Assembly (NCBI GenBank): GCA_903862425.1
Contig: CAIOYC010000008.1
Location: 280,838 to 344,837, forward strand
Direction of reading: 5' to 3'
Origin: an uncultured Caulobacterales bacterium
GTDB lineage: Bacteria > Pseudomonadota > Alphaproteobacteria > Caulobacterales > Caulobacteraceae
DNA: 64,000 nt
Shown here: piece by piece, positions 46,191-56,767 of the stretch
Layout: each line of letters begins with the position of its first letter
How positions within the stretch are numbered: position 1 is the first letter of the stretch
Program-made: the position numbers and the translations under genes
Notes under the pieces: generated by a model
Database searches by the model: none
Told to the model about the DNA's origin: nothing
What the model saw: the letters and a program-made list of their open reading frames with translations, nothing else

Positions 46191-46756
46191 AGCACCTGCG
46201 TTTCCGCCTCGCGTCCTTCTGTCACCAACGTCAGCCGGGACCCATCGGTTTCGAAGGTGGTGATGGAGGCGTTGTCTGGCTGCATGATATTCACCTCCGC
46301 CTTGCCCAAGGCGGCGGAAAGGGCGGCGTTGATCGCCACGAAATGGCTGAAGATCGCTGCGTTCGGATGCTCGGCCACGGCCGCCGCCACAGCGTCCCGC
46401 CAGGCCAGATAGTCGAGATCCCCCTCGATCCCAGCCCAGGTTCCCTTGAAGGCGGCGCGAAGCCAGTCGGGCCGCGCCGTGTCGGCGAGGGCTTTTGGCG
46501 TAGGGATTTCCGTCACGCGTGGCTCAACGATCGGCTCCAGCCCGAGCGCCGCGGCGAAGGGCGCGGCTGTCTCGCGACAGCGCCGGAGCGGCGAGGTGAG
46601 GATCAGGGTTGGGCGTTCAGGCAGGGCCAGCAAGGCCGCGCACGCCGCTCGGGCTTGGTCATGGCCCACATCGTCGAGGCCAGGATCGGGATCAGCGCCC
46701 TCGTGTCCCCAGCCGGCGGCGGCGCGTCCGTGACGGATCATATAGACTTTGGCCAT
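46187..46756 (-). CDS. SixA/histidine phosphatase family protein
   Basis: A 189-residue phosphohistidine phosphatase-like protein with the catalytic RHG motif in YMIRHGRAA, LTSPLRRCRET (second Arg) and a His in IFSHFVAINA. The target cannot be determined; phosphohistidine on a carrier or small phosphate esters are options. It is coupled by 4 bp to nnrD and follows the thiolase-like gene by 9 bp. Confidence 0.82.
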   Translation of the reverse strand: MAKVYMIRHGRAAAGWGHEGADPDPGLDDVGHDQARAACAALLALPERPTLILTSPLRRCRETAAPFAAALGLEPIVEPRVTEIPTPKALADTARPDWLRAAFKGTWAGIEGDLDYLAWRDAVAAAVAEHPNAAIFSHFVAINAALSAALGKAEVNIMQPDNASITTFETDGSRLTLVTEGREAETQVL

Positions 46757-46765
46757 GGGACGTCC

Positions 46766-48927
<2,162 letters not shown>

Positions 48928-48990
48928 CCCGCGGGCAAATTGGCCCACAACGACAACCCGCGTCTGACGCGACAATAAGGGGAACCCCCA

Positions 48991-50397
48991 ATGACACCCG
49001 CTGATATCTATAAGGAAATCAAGGAGAAGGACGTCAAGTATGTGGACGTCCGCTTCACCGACGTGCGCGGAAAGATGCAGCACGTCACCTTCGACCTCGC
49101 GTTGGTCGATGACGATTTCCTGACCGAAGGCACCATGTTCGACGGCTCCTCCATCTCCGGATGGAAGGCCATCAACGAGTCCGACATGCTGCTCAAGCCG
49201 GACCTCGACACCGCCTATATCGACCCCTTTTACCAGCAGACTACGCTGTGCCTGTTCTGCGACGTGCTGAACCCCGACACGCTCGAGCCCTACAACCGCG
49301 ACCCCCGCTCCATCGCCAAGAAGGCCCTGACCTATGTGCAGTCGGCCGGTGTGGGCGACACGGTGTTTTTCGGCCCGGAAGCCGAGTTCTTCGTGTTCGA
49401 CGACGTGCGCTGGAGCACCGCTTCGCACGACACCGGCTATTCCTTCGACTCCATCGAACTGCCGGTGAACACGGGCAAGGAATATCCCGAAGGCAATCTC
49501 GGCCACCGTCCCGGCCCCAAGGGCGGCTATTTCCCCGTCAATCCCATCGATAGCGCCCAGGACCTGCGCGGCGAGATGCTGGCGGTGATGGGCGAACTTG
49601 GCATGGAGCCGGAAAAGCACCACCACGAAGTGGCGCCCGCCCAGCACGAACTCGGGCTGAAGTTCTCCGATCTGATCACCATGGCGGACCGGTTACAGCT
49701 CTATAAGTACGTGATCCACAACGTCGCCGCCGCTTACGGCAAGTCCGCCACCTTCATGGCCAAGCCCATGTTCGGCGACAACGGGTCGGGCATGCACGTC
49801 CACCAGTCGATCTGGAAGGACGGCAAGCCTCTGTTCGCGGGCGACAAATATGCAGGCCTGTCGGACATGTGCCTCTGGTACATCGGCGGCGTGATCAAGC
49901 ACGCCAAGGCGATCAACGCCTTCTCCAACTCGACCACCAACTCCTACAAGCGCCTCGTGCCCGGCTACGAAGCGCCGGTGAAGCTGGCCTATTCCAGCCG
50001 CAACCGCTCCGCCTCGATCCGTATTCCGTGGGTGTCGTCGCCGAAGGGCAAGCGGATCGAGTGCCGCTTCCCCGATCCCATGGGCAACCCCTATCTCACC
50101 TTCGTGGCCCTGCTCATGGCCGGCCTTGACGGCATCGAGAACAAGATCGATCCGGGCCCGGCCATGGACAAGAACCTCTACGACCTGCCGCCGCGCGAAC
50201 AGAAGCGCGTGCCGGAAGTGTGTGGTTCGCTCCGCGAAGCCCTTGAAAATCTCGACAAGGACCGCGCCTTCCTGAAGAAGGGCGGTGTCATGGATGACGA
50301 CTTCATCGACAGCTATATCGAGCTGAAGATGGAAGAGGTGGCGCGCCTCCAGCTGCACCCGCACCCGGTCGAATTCGACATGTATTACAAATGCTAA
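48991..50397 (+). CDS. glnA: glutamine synthetase type I
   Basis: This enzyme makes glutamine from glutamate and ammonia. The 468-residue length is type I-beta. Motifs: [19 protein letters not shown] catalytic segment, [10 protein letters not shown] and the adenylylation tyrosine in [11 protein letters not shown]. It is regulated by reversible adenylylation with PII. It follows glnB, and a rho-independent terminator lies 27 bp after the stop. Confidence 0.98.
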   Translation: MTPADIYKEIKEKDVKYVDVRFTDVRGKMQHVTFDLALVDDDFLTEGTMFDGSSISGWKAINESDMLLKPDLDTAYIDPFYQQTTLCLFCDVLNPDTLEPYNRDPRSIAKKALTYVQSAGVGDTVFFGPEAEFFVFDDVRWSTASHDTGYSFDSIELPVNTGKEYPEGNLGHRPGPKGGYFPVNPIDSAQDLRGEMLAVMGELGMEPEKHHHEVAPAQHELGLKFSDLITMADRLQLYKYVIHNVAAAYGKSATFMAKPMFGDNGSGMHVHQSIWKDGKPLFAGDKYAGLSDMCLWYIGGVIKHAKAINAFSNSTTNSYKRLVPGYEAPVKLAYSSRNRSASIRIPWVSSPKGKRIECRFPDPMGNPYLTFVALLMAGLDGIENKIDPGPAMDKNLYDLPPREQKRVPEVCGSLREALENLDKDRAFLKKGGVMDDDFIDSYIELKMEEVARLQLHPHPVEFDMYYKC

Positions 50398-50424
50398 GCT
50401 GAAATTCTGAATTCGACAGTCAAG

Positions 50425-50453
50425 GGGGCCGGGAGTGATTCCGGCCCCTTTTT
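50425..50453 (+). terminator. rho-independent terminator after glnA
   Basis: GGGGCCGG (50425-50432), an 8-base loop and CCGGCCCC (50441-50448) form a strong stem followed by TTTTT (50449-50453). It should end the glnB-glnA transcript, so the porin and amtB probably have their own promoter. Confidence 0.92.
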
Positions 50454-50635
50454 CATGCCGCGATAAGCGCGATCAACTTCCGCCCTCGGCGCCCAAAACA
50501 AAGGCGCCGCCACCTCAAACACGCCCCATTTTGAAGCTTTGCCGTTTAAGCCCTCTCCGGATCGCTAACGCGCGTTGCCTCTTGCCCGCCTTAGCCATGG
50601 GATCGGGCTCCGCTCATAAATCGGGGAAAATAACT

Positions 50636-51409
50636 ATGAAGAGCGTACCAACGTTCTTGTTCGTCGGCGCCGTGCTTTGCGCGGGATCTGTCTATGCTCA
50701 GACCACCACGCAGCCCGAGACCGCTCCGGCGCCCAGCCCGCCCACCGCGGCGCCGGCCGCGCCTGCAGCGCCGACACCGGATCTCGTCATCGCCTACAAT
50801 GTAGGGGTCCAGTCCGACTACGTGTTCCGTGGCGTCAGCCAGACCAATTCCGAGCCCTCGGCCTTCGGCGGCATCGACCTCACCTACAAGTCCATCGCCT
50901 ATGCCGGCGTGTGGACGTCGAACCTCAACTTCAAGCCGTTCGGCGACACGCATACGCGCGAGGAAGTCGATCTGTATGGCGGCATTCGGCCTACCCTGGG
51001 CGATTTCAACTTCGACTTCGGCATGCAGTATTACGGCTATACCGGCCAGGCCAAGGGCGCGCCGAATGTCGATTACACGGAAATCTACGCCAAGGTGACC
51101 CACGCCTTCGGGCCCCTCACCCTCGGCGCCAGCGTCTATTATTCGTGGGGCTTCACGGGCGAGACCGGCGACGCGACCTATACCGAGATCAACGCCGCCT
51201 ACACGATAACGCCGAAATGGTCCGTCTCCGGCGCCGTCGGCCACCAGGATATCGAGCTCGCGTCGGACTACACCACCTGGAACGCGGGCGTCACTTACGC
51301 TCTGACCGACCATATCGGCATCGACGTCCGCTACTACGACACCGACAGCCATGGCCTCGGCAATCCTTACACCTCCCGCGTCGTCGGCGCGCTGAAGGTC
51401 ACGTTCTAG
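50636..51409 (+). CDS. TorF-like putative porin
   Basis: A 257-residue outer-membrane beta-barrel protein with a signal peptide (residues 1-21, ending VYAQT), a short Pro/Ala linker, and a barrel of about 190 residues with alternating strands: NVGVQSDYVFRGVSQTN, VDLYGGIRPTLGDFNFD and a C-terminal GALKVTF ending in Phe, the outer-membrane signal. It fits the TIGR02001/TorF group. It lies 80 bp upstream of amtB, so it may help ammonium or other nitrogen compounds enter. Confidence 0.82.
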   Translation: MKSVPTFLFVGAVLCAGSVYAQTTTQPETAPAPSPPTAAPAAPAAPTPDLVIAYNVGVQSDYVFRGVSQTNSEPSAFGGIDLTYKSIAYAGVWTSNLNFKPFGDTHTREEVDLYGGIRPTLGDFNFDFGMQYYGYTGQAKGAPNVDYTEIYAKVTHAFGPLTLGASVYYSWGFTGETGDATYTEINAAYTITPKWSVSGAVGHQDIELASDYTTWNAGVTYALTDHIGIDVRYYDTDSHGLGNPYTSRVVGALKVTF

Positions 51410-51422
51410 TCCCGCACCACAG

Positions 51423-51446
51423 CGGCTGCGCCCGATGGCGCAGCCG
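51423..51446 (+). terminator. stem-loop between porin and amtB
   Basis: CGGCTGCGCC-CGAT-GGCGCAGCCG is a perfect 10-bp stem with a four-base loop, 13 bases after the porin stop and before amtB. No T-run follows, so full termination is unlikely; partial attenuation or 3'-end protection of the porin mRNA is more likely. Confidence 0.5.
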
Positions 51447-51489
51447 GTTGTCCATCAAAACCTTGTCCGCTCTCTAGGGGTCTTGTCTC

Positions 51490-52965
51490 ATGCGAAATAT
51501 CCTGTCCGGGCGCTGGTTGGCAGGGGGGCTAGCGGCCCTGACCCTGCTCGCCGCCGGCGCCGCTGTAGCCCAGAACACCACGACGCCGACTGCGGCGCCG
51601 GCCGCGGCGGCAGCCGCAGCGGCGGCGCCCACCACGCCAGCGGCCGCGCCCTCCACCGGACTCAGCAGCGACGACGTCAAGATCAAGGCGTCCATGGACC
51701 GGATCGCCAAGGCGGCCGACTGGGCGCCGAACAGCGGCGACACCGCTTGGATGCTCACCTCCACCGCGCTGGTCCTGCTGATGACCATTCCGGGTCTGGC
51801 CCTGTTCTATGGCGGCATGGTCCGCAAGAAGAATGTGATCGCCACCGTGGCCCAGTCCTTCGCCATCACCGCCATCGTTACGGTGGTCTGGTACGTGGTG
51901 GAGTACTCCATCGCCTTCGGCACCAACCCTGATCCGAACATGAACAAGTTCTTCGGTGGGTTTGGGCAGGTCCTGCTGAAAGGCATCAGCCCGGTGGTGA
52001 CCAACAAGCCCTATACGATCGCGGGCGCGGCGAACACGATCCCTGAGTACGTCTTCATGATGTTCCAGATGACCTTCGCCATCATCACCCCCGGCCTGAT
52101 CTGCGGCGCCTTTGCCGAGCGGTTCAAGTTCTCGGCGCTCGTGCTGTTCAACGTGCTCTGGTCGGTGTTCGTCTACGGCCCCATCGCGCACTGGGTGTGG
52201 GGCGGCGGCTTCCTCGGCGGGATGGGTGTGCTCGACTTCGCCGGCGGCACCGTGGTGCACATCAACGCCGGTGTGGCCGGTCTGGTCTGCGCCCTCGTCC
52301 TCGGCAAGCGTGTCGGTTACGGCACGGAGAACATGGCGCCGAACAACCTCGTCTACACCATGATCGGCGCCAGCCTGTTGTGGGTGGGCTGGTTCGGCTT
52401 CAACGCCGGCTCCGCCCTCACCTCCGGCGCTCAAGCCGGCGCGGCCATGGCGGCGACCCAGATCGCCACCGGCGCCGCCGCCCTCGCCTGGATGGCGGTG
52501 GAATGGGCCATCTCCAAGAAGCCGACCATGCTGGGAATGGCCTCCGGAGCGGTAGCCGGCCTCGTGGCCATCACCCCGGCTTCGGGCTTTGTGAACCCGA
52601 CCGGCGGCCTGATCATCGGCCTCGCCGCAGGCGTGGGCTGCTACTTCGCCTCGGTGTGGCTGAAGCGCGCCTTCAAGTACGACGACAGCCTGGACGCCTT
52701 CGGCGTGCACGGCGTCGGCGGCCTGATCGGCGCCCTCCTGACGGGCGTGTTCGCCGACGCCTCGATCAACACGCTCTCCAAGGCGGGCATCGGCCAGGTG
52801 ATCATCCAGGCCGAGGGCTGTCTCGCCACCATCGTGTGGTCGGGCGTGATGACCTTCCTAATCCTGATGGTGTGCAAGTTCACGACCGGGCTACGCGTCT
52901 CTGAAGAGGCGGAGCTGGAAGGTCTGGATATGTCGCTGCACGGCGAAGCGCTCCACGAGCACTAA
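51490..52965 (+). CDS. amtB: ammonium transporter
   Basis: AmtB is a trimeric channel for ammonium in the inner membrane, gated by PII. The 491-residue protein has a cleavable N-terminal signal segment (residues 1-27) and a long Ala/Pro-rich stretch, then about eleven membrane helices. Signatures: GLALFYGGMVRKKN, FGTNPD, GGTVVHINAGVAGL with the first twin His and DAFGVHGVGGLIGALLTG with the second. A terminator follows. It forms a nitrogen cluster with glnB and glnA. Confidence 0.95.
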   Translation: MRNILSGRWLAGGLAALTLLAAGAAVAQNTTTPTAAPAAAAAAAAAPTTPAAAPSTGLSSDDVKIKASMDRIAKAADWAPNSGDTAWMLTSTALVLLMTIPGLALFYGGMVRKKNVIATVAQSFAITAIVTVVWYVVEYSIAFGTNPDPNMNKFFGGFGQVLLKGISPVVTNKPYTIAGAANTIPEYVFMMFQMTFAIITPGLICGAFAERFKFSALVLFNVLWSVFVYGPIAHWVWGGGFLGGMGVLDFAGGTVVHINAGVAGLVCALVLGKRVGYGTENMAPNNLVYTMIGASLLWVGWFGFNAGSALTSGAQAGAAMAATQIATGAAALAWMAVEWAISKKPTMLGMASGAVAGLVAITPASGFVNPTGGLIIGLAAGVGCYFASVWLKRAFKYDDSLDAFGVHGVGGLIGALLTGVFADASINTLSKAGIGQVIIQAEGCLATIVWSGVMTFLILMVCKFTTGLRVSEEAELEGLDMSLHGEALHEH

Positions 52966-52986
52966 GCTGAGGCTGGACTGACGATC

Positions 52987-53015
52987 ATCCCCCGAGGTCC
53001 GCCTCGGGGGATTTT
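52987..53015 (+). terminator. rho-independent terminator after amtB
   Basis: ATCCCCCGAGG (52987-52997), the loop TCCG and CCTCGGGGGAT (53002-53012) form an 11-bp stem that runs into TTTT. It lies 22 bases after the amtB stop. Confidence 0.9.
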
Positions 53016-53065
53016 CCATGCCGTGTCGGCAAGCGTAGGCTGACCCGTCGCGACGGAGAATCGGC

Positions 53066-53725
53066 ATGCGCACCCGGGTGAAGATTTGCTGCATGGCCTC
53101 GCCTTCCGAGGTGCGGGCCGCCGCCATTGCGGGCGCCGACGCCATCGGCGCGGTCGGCCCCATGCCCACCGGACCAGGCCCGGTCGATGACGAAGCCGCT
53201 CGCGCAGTGATCGCCGCCACGCCGCCCGGTGTGACCCCCTTCCTGCTGACCCAGGAACACACGCCGGAAGAAGTCGTCCGCCATGTGAAGGCGACGCGCG
53301 CGCCCGTGGTGCAACTGGTCCGGCACGTGGACCCTCGCCTCCACTTCGAACTACGCGAGGCGTTGCCGTATCTGAAGATCGTGCAGGTGATCCATGTGGA
53401 GGACGAGACGGCCATCGAGCTGGCCCGTGGCTACGCCTTGACGGCCGACGCCTTGTTGCTCGACAGCGGCAGTCCGCAGGCTGACGAAATCGGCGGCACC
53501 GCCCGAGCCCATGACTGGCGCCTCAGTCGCCAGATCGTGTCGCTTGTGGACAAACCGGTCTGGCTGGCGGGCGGCATCACCGAAGCCAACCTTGCTGAAG
53601 CTATCGAGGTGGTGCGCCCCTTCGGCCTCGACCTGTGCTCGGGCGTGCGCACCCTCGGTAAGCTCGACCTCAAAAAGCTTGAGAGCCTGTTCGCCGCCCT
53701 GCGCGCGGCGGAGCGGCGGATATAA
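53066..53725 (+). CDS. divergent TrpF-like (phosphoribosylanthranilate isomerase) protein
   Basis: A 219-residue TIM-barrel protein related to TrpF. The first strand motif VKICCM keeps the catalytic Cys (residue 8) of VKICG but has Cys for the usual Gly. The Asp general acid is in LLLDSGSP, with EIGGTARAHDW. LAGGITEANLAEAI and FGLDLCSGVRT are the phosphate-binding end. The usual SPR motif, whose Arg binds anthranilate in TrpF, is replaced by PTGPGPV. It may therefore have another substrate. It stands alone, downstream of amtB. Confidence 0.7.
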   Translation: MRTRVKICCMASPSEVRAAAIAGADAIGAVGPMPTGPGPVDDEAARAVIAATPPGVTPFLLTQEHTPEEVVRHVKATRAPVVQLVRHVDPRLHFELREALPYLKIVQVIHVEDETAIELARGYALTADALLLDSGSPQADEIGGTARAHDWRLSRQIVSLVDKPVWLAGGITEANLAEAIEVVRPFGLDLCSGVRTLGKLDLKKLESLFAALRAAERRI

Positions 53726-53820
53726 GGAAACAGCTACCAGCGTAGCCACAGGGGCAGGCGCAGGTCGCCGACGGAACCCGCCGAGGTTCAGCGATGTTGG
53801 CTGTTGGGGGAGCAGTCTTC

Positions 53821-54747
53821 ATGGGTCGAGTTTTCGCAATTGCGCGGGCCATCATCGGCGCGCTCGTGCTTGCCGGCTTCGTCCTTCTGGCCGTGGTGGC
53901 GTTCGTAAGCCCGCGCATTGCCCCGCCACCGACGGTGACGGCGCACGTAGCGCCCGCCGTCGCCAGACGACCTAATCCCCTCGTGAGCATGGCGCCTCTA
54001 GCCTGCCTCGGCCCGTTGCGGTTTGTCCCGGCGGCGGCCCATAACGAAGCGAATCTGAACTCCACACCAGTGACGCCGTTCGGCGTGCCCGAGCGGGGCT
54101 GGGCCGTCTATGCGCCCCTCATCGCCCACGAGATCGGCACGTCGTGTGGACCCTCGTCGCCAGCCTTTGCTGAAGCCTATTCACGATGGCAGTCGGCCCA
54201 CGCCTTCATACCTACCGGCGAGGTCGATCCACCGGCGCTGTCGCTTCTCACGATGACCTGGTTGCTCAGGCGTCCCTTCGTCCTGGCGATGAAGGCGGGC
54301 TGTCCCGCATCACCGCTCGAGGGGTCTCTCGCCACGGCGGCGCCTTCCGAAGCCTACGGCGGCAAGACGGTTCAGGCGCGGGCCGCCGCACTCGACGCCT
54401 ACCGTCGCATGGTCGCCTCGGCCCGTCAGGACCTGAAGCTGCCGCCCCAGGTCCTGACCATAGCCTCGGCCTATCGGGGACCGATGGAAGAAACCGCGCG
54501 ATGCGCCGACGGCAGTTGCGGCAATCCCGCCAAGGCGCACTGCTCGGCGCACCGTACCGGCCTGGCGTTCGACCTCTATCTCGGCTCCGCGCCGGGCCGA
54601 GAGCCCTTCTCTACCGCCTATGACGACCGGCTGCAGCAGTCTCGCACACCGGCCTATAGATGGCTGGTCCAGCACGCGGGCGAGTTCGGGTTCACCCCCT
54701 ACCCCTACGAGCCCTGGCACTGGGAATGGACCGGCGAACCCGTCTGA
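53821..54747 (+). CDS. M15-type D-Ala-D-Ala carboxypeptidase-like protein
   Basis: A 308-residue membrane-anchored protein with one N-terminal hydrophobic segment (residues 7-30) and a C-terminal peptidase domain. The zinc motif SAHRTGLAFDLYL (H...D) and the final EPWHWEW (His) fit the VanY/M15B family, which trims D-Ala from peptidoglycan stems. A YRGPMEETARCADGSCGNPAKAHC segment has four Cys. ATG 53821 has GGGGGAG upstream; ATG 53794 is in frame. It is probably in the periplasm. Confidence 0.75.
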   Translation: MGRVFAIARAIIGALVLAGFVLLAVVAFVSPRIAPPPTVTAHVAPAVARRPNPLVSMAPLACLGPLRFVPAAAHNEANLNSTPVTPFGVPERGWAVYAPLIAHEIGTSCGPSSPAFAEAYSRWQSAHAFIPTGEVDPPALSLLTMTWLLRRPFVLAMKAGCPASPLEGSLATAAPSEAYGGKTVQARAAALDAYRRMVASARQDLKLPPQVLTIASAYRGPMEETARCADGSCGNPAKAHCSAHRTGLAFDLYLGSAPGREPFSTAYDDRLQQSRTPAYRWLVQHAGEFGFTPYPYEPWHWEWTGEPV

Positions 54748-54762
54748 CCGGCCAGCGCGCTC

Positions 54763-55797
54763 CTAGTCACGGCAGAAAGCGGCCATGTCGCGGGCCGCGT
54801 CGCGGCTGATGTCGGGACAGCAGATGGCGAAGATTTCCGTGCCGTGGATCGTACCCATGACCTGGCGGCAGCGCGCCGGCACACCGTTGCGCAGAAGCAG
54901 GCGATAAAAGGCGATCCCTTCGTCGCGCAGGGGGTCGCATTCATTGACGCTGATCACCGTGGGCGGCAGGCCCTTCACATCATCGTCGTTGGCGAAGGCG
55001 GGCCAGGCCAGCGGGTTCTTGGCCTCGAACGCTTCAATACCATAGGCCATGGCCCCGGCGTTCGAATGCAGATCGAGCAACAGCCCGTTATTCTCGGTCG
55101 AGGAGGAATATTGCGCCTGTGGCCACTGGCCGGCGATATATGGGCATAGGGCGTAAAGGCCCTTCACAAGGCCAAGATCGCCATCGCGCTTGAGTTTCAG
55201 CACCGTCGCGATGGACAGGTTGCCACCGCCGCTCTCGCCGGCCACGACAATCCGGGCCGGGTCGATATTCAGCGTGGCGGCGTTGGCGTGCAGCCACTTC
55301 AGCCCTGAAACGCAGTCGTTCAGGCCGGCGGGAAACGGCAGCACTTCAGTTGCGCTTGAGGCGCGCAGACAGTTGCGGAAATCCACCATGGCCACGGCTA
55401 CACCCTGCGCGGCGATGATCCGGCCCCAGGCCGTATACATGCCGTTGAAGCAGGACATGGTCTGCATGCCGCCGCCGTGGATGTAGTAGATGCAGGGCGC
55501 CGGTGCGTCGCCGTCGGGCCGGATGAACTGCACCTTGATCTCGTTACCGGCCGGCGCCGAGGTGAAGGTGTGAGTGGTTATGGTCAGCCCCGCCGAAGGC
55601 GCGATCGCCTCGTTGTCCATCATGGCGAACAGGGCGTCCTGCGCAGCGACGCGGGCTGCGGCCTCTGGTGTCGCTTCCGCCGCCAGAAGCTGTTCGCGGT
55701 TGGCGGCATCCTTGGCCGGCGGCGCATCGGGAATGGCGCCCAGCACCGCCTTGATACGCGGGTCGATCCTGGGGTCCTGAGCGATCCGGCTGGTCAT
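54763..55797 (-). CDS. alpha/beta hydrolase, HSL family
   Basis: A 344-residue esterase or lipase of the hormone-sensitive lipase group. The oxyanion motif YIHGGGM, the nucleophile elbow VAGESGGGNLS, the Asp in VNECDPLRDEG and the His in GTIHGTE form the catalytic set. No signal peptide is seen, so it is cytosolic. The substrate is unknown; such enzymes often cut short acyl esters. Its start is 59 bp from the tpiA stop, on the same strand. Confidence 0.88.
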   Translation of the reverse strand: MTSRIAQDPRIDPRIKAVLGAIPDAPPAKDAANREQLLAAEATPEAAARVAAQDALFAMMDNEAIAPSAGLTITTHTFTSAPAGNEIKVQFIRPDGDAPAPCIYYIHGGGMQTMSCFNGMYTAWGRIIAAQGVAVAMVDFRNCLRASSATEVLPFPAGLNDCVSGLKWLHANAATLNIDPARIVVAGESGGGNLSIATVLKLKRDGDLGLVKGLYALCPYIAGQWPQAQYSSSTENNGLLLDLHSNAGAMAYGIEAFEAKNPLAWPAFANDDDVKGLPPTVISVNECDPLRDEGIAFYRLLLRNGVPARCRQVMGTIHGTEIFAICCPDISRDAARDMAAFCRD

Positions 55798-55856
55798 GCG
55801 GCTTCCTCCTTATACTTGGGAAGCATCATCCTCGGTCGGACGGTCTGGGTCGAGAG

Positions 55857-56609
55857 CTAGATCGCCCGCACGATAGGCAGGAAGTCTGCCGCCTTCAGCG
55901 AAGCGCCGCCGACCAGGGCCCCGCCGACCTCGGGCAGGGCCAGGATTTCCATAGCGTTGGCGGGCTTTACCGAGCCGCCATAGAGGATCGCCGCCTTTCG
56001 ACCTGTCTCACCGACCCGATCGACGATCGCAGCGCGTATCGCGGCGTGCATGGCGACGATTTCCTCATTCGACGGCGTCAGGCCCGTACCGATGGCCCAG
56101 ACCGGCTCATAGGCGACGGAAAACGCCCTGCCTTCCAGCACCTTGGGCAGGGATCCTTCGATCTGTCCGCAGACGATGGCCTCGGCCTTACCGGACTTGC
56201 GCTCTTCAAGGGTCTCGCCGACGCAGACGATGGGCTCCAGCCCGCTGGCCAGCGCCGCCTCCACCTTCTTCGCCACATCGGCGTCTGTCTCGCCGTGCAT
56301 GGTGCGGCGCTCGGAATGGCCGACGATCACCAGGGTGGCCCCCGCATCGGCCAACATCGCGGCGGCGATATCGCCGGTATAGGCGCCGGAGGCCTGCGGA
56401 TGCACGTCCTGCGCGCCGATTTCCACCGTTGAGCCCTTCAGCGCCGTCGCCATGCGTCCGATAAGGGTGAAGGGCGGGCACAGGGCCACGCGCGCGTTCG
56501 CGGGTATCTCGGTCAACGCTTCGGCAAGGGTTAGAGCCTCCGCAAGGCTCGCGCCCAGCCCGTTCATCTTCCAGTTTCCCGCGATCAGCGGGCGGACAGA
56601 TTTTGGCAT
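55857..56609 (-). CDS. tpiA: triosephosphate isomerase
   Basis: TpiA interconverts dihydroxyacetone phosphate and glyceraldehyde 3-phosphate. The 250-residue protein has the substrate Lys in GNWKMNG, the catalytic His in VGHSERR and the Glu in YEPVWAIGTG. It is divergent from ppiD, with 158 bp between. In many Alphaproteobacteria tpiA lies near secG-pyrG; here those are 50 kb away. Confidence 0.96.
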   Translation of the reverse strand: MPKSVRPLIAGNWKMNGLGASLAEALTLAEALTEIPANARVALCPPFTLIGRMATALKGSTVEIGAQDVHPQASGAYTGDIAAAMLADAGATLVIVGHSERRTMHGETDADVAKKVEAALASGLEPIVCVGETLEERKSGKAEAIVCGQIEGSLPKVLEGRAFSVAYEPVWAIGTGLTPSNEEIVAMHAAIRAAIVDRVGETGRKAAILYGGSVKPANAMEILALPEVGGALVGGASLKAADFLPIVRAI

Positions 56610-56767
56610 CGCGATCAGCTTCCCCGAATAACCTGCCCCGGCTAGGCGATCCGCACGGCTTTGTCACCTCCCGCAAACGCAGGCGCGCCTTGCTCGCGCC
56701 GCAAGGGACAGACTATAGGGCGATATCGGCTGCACGCGCGGCCAAGCCTTTCGGACTCGACCCCTTC

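Noticed and set aside
53773..53798. GGAAC-N17-TGTT before the M15 peptidase
   Set aside because: One mismatch plus a different spacer, and the start would fall almost on the ribosome site. Too weak to list as a promoter.
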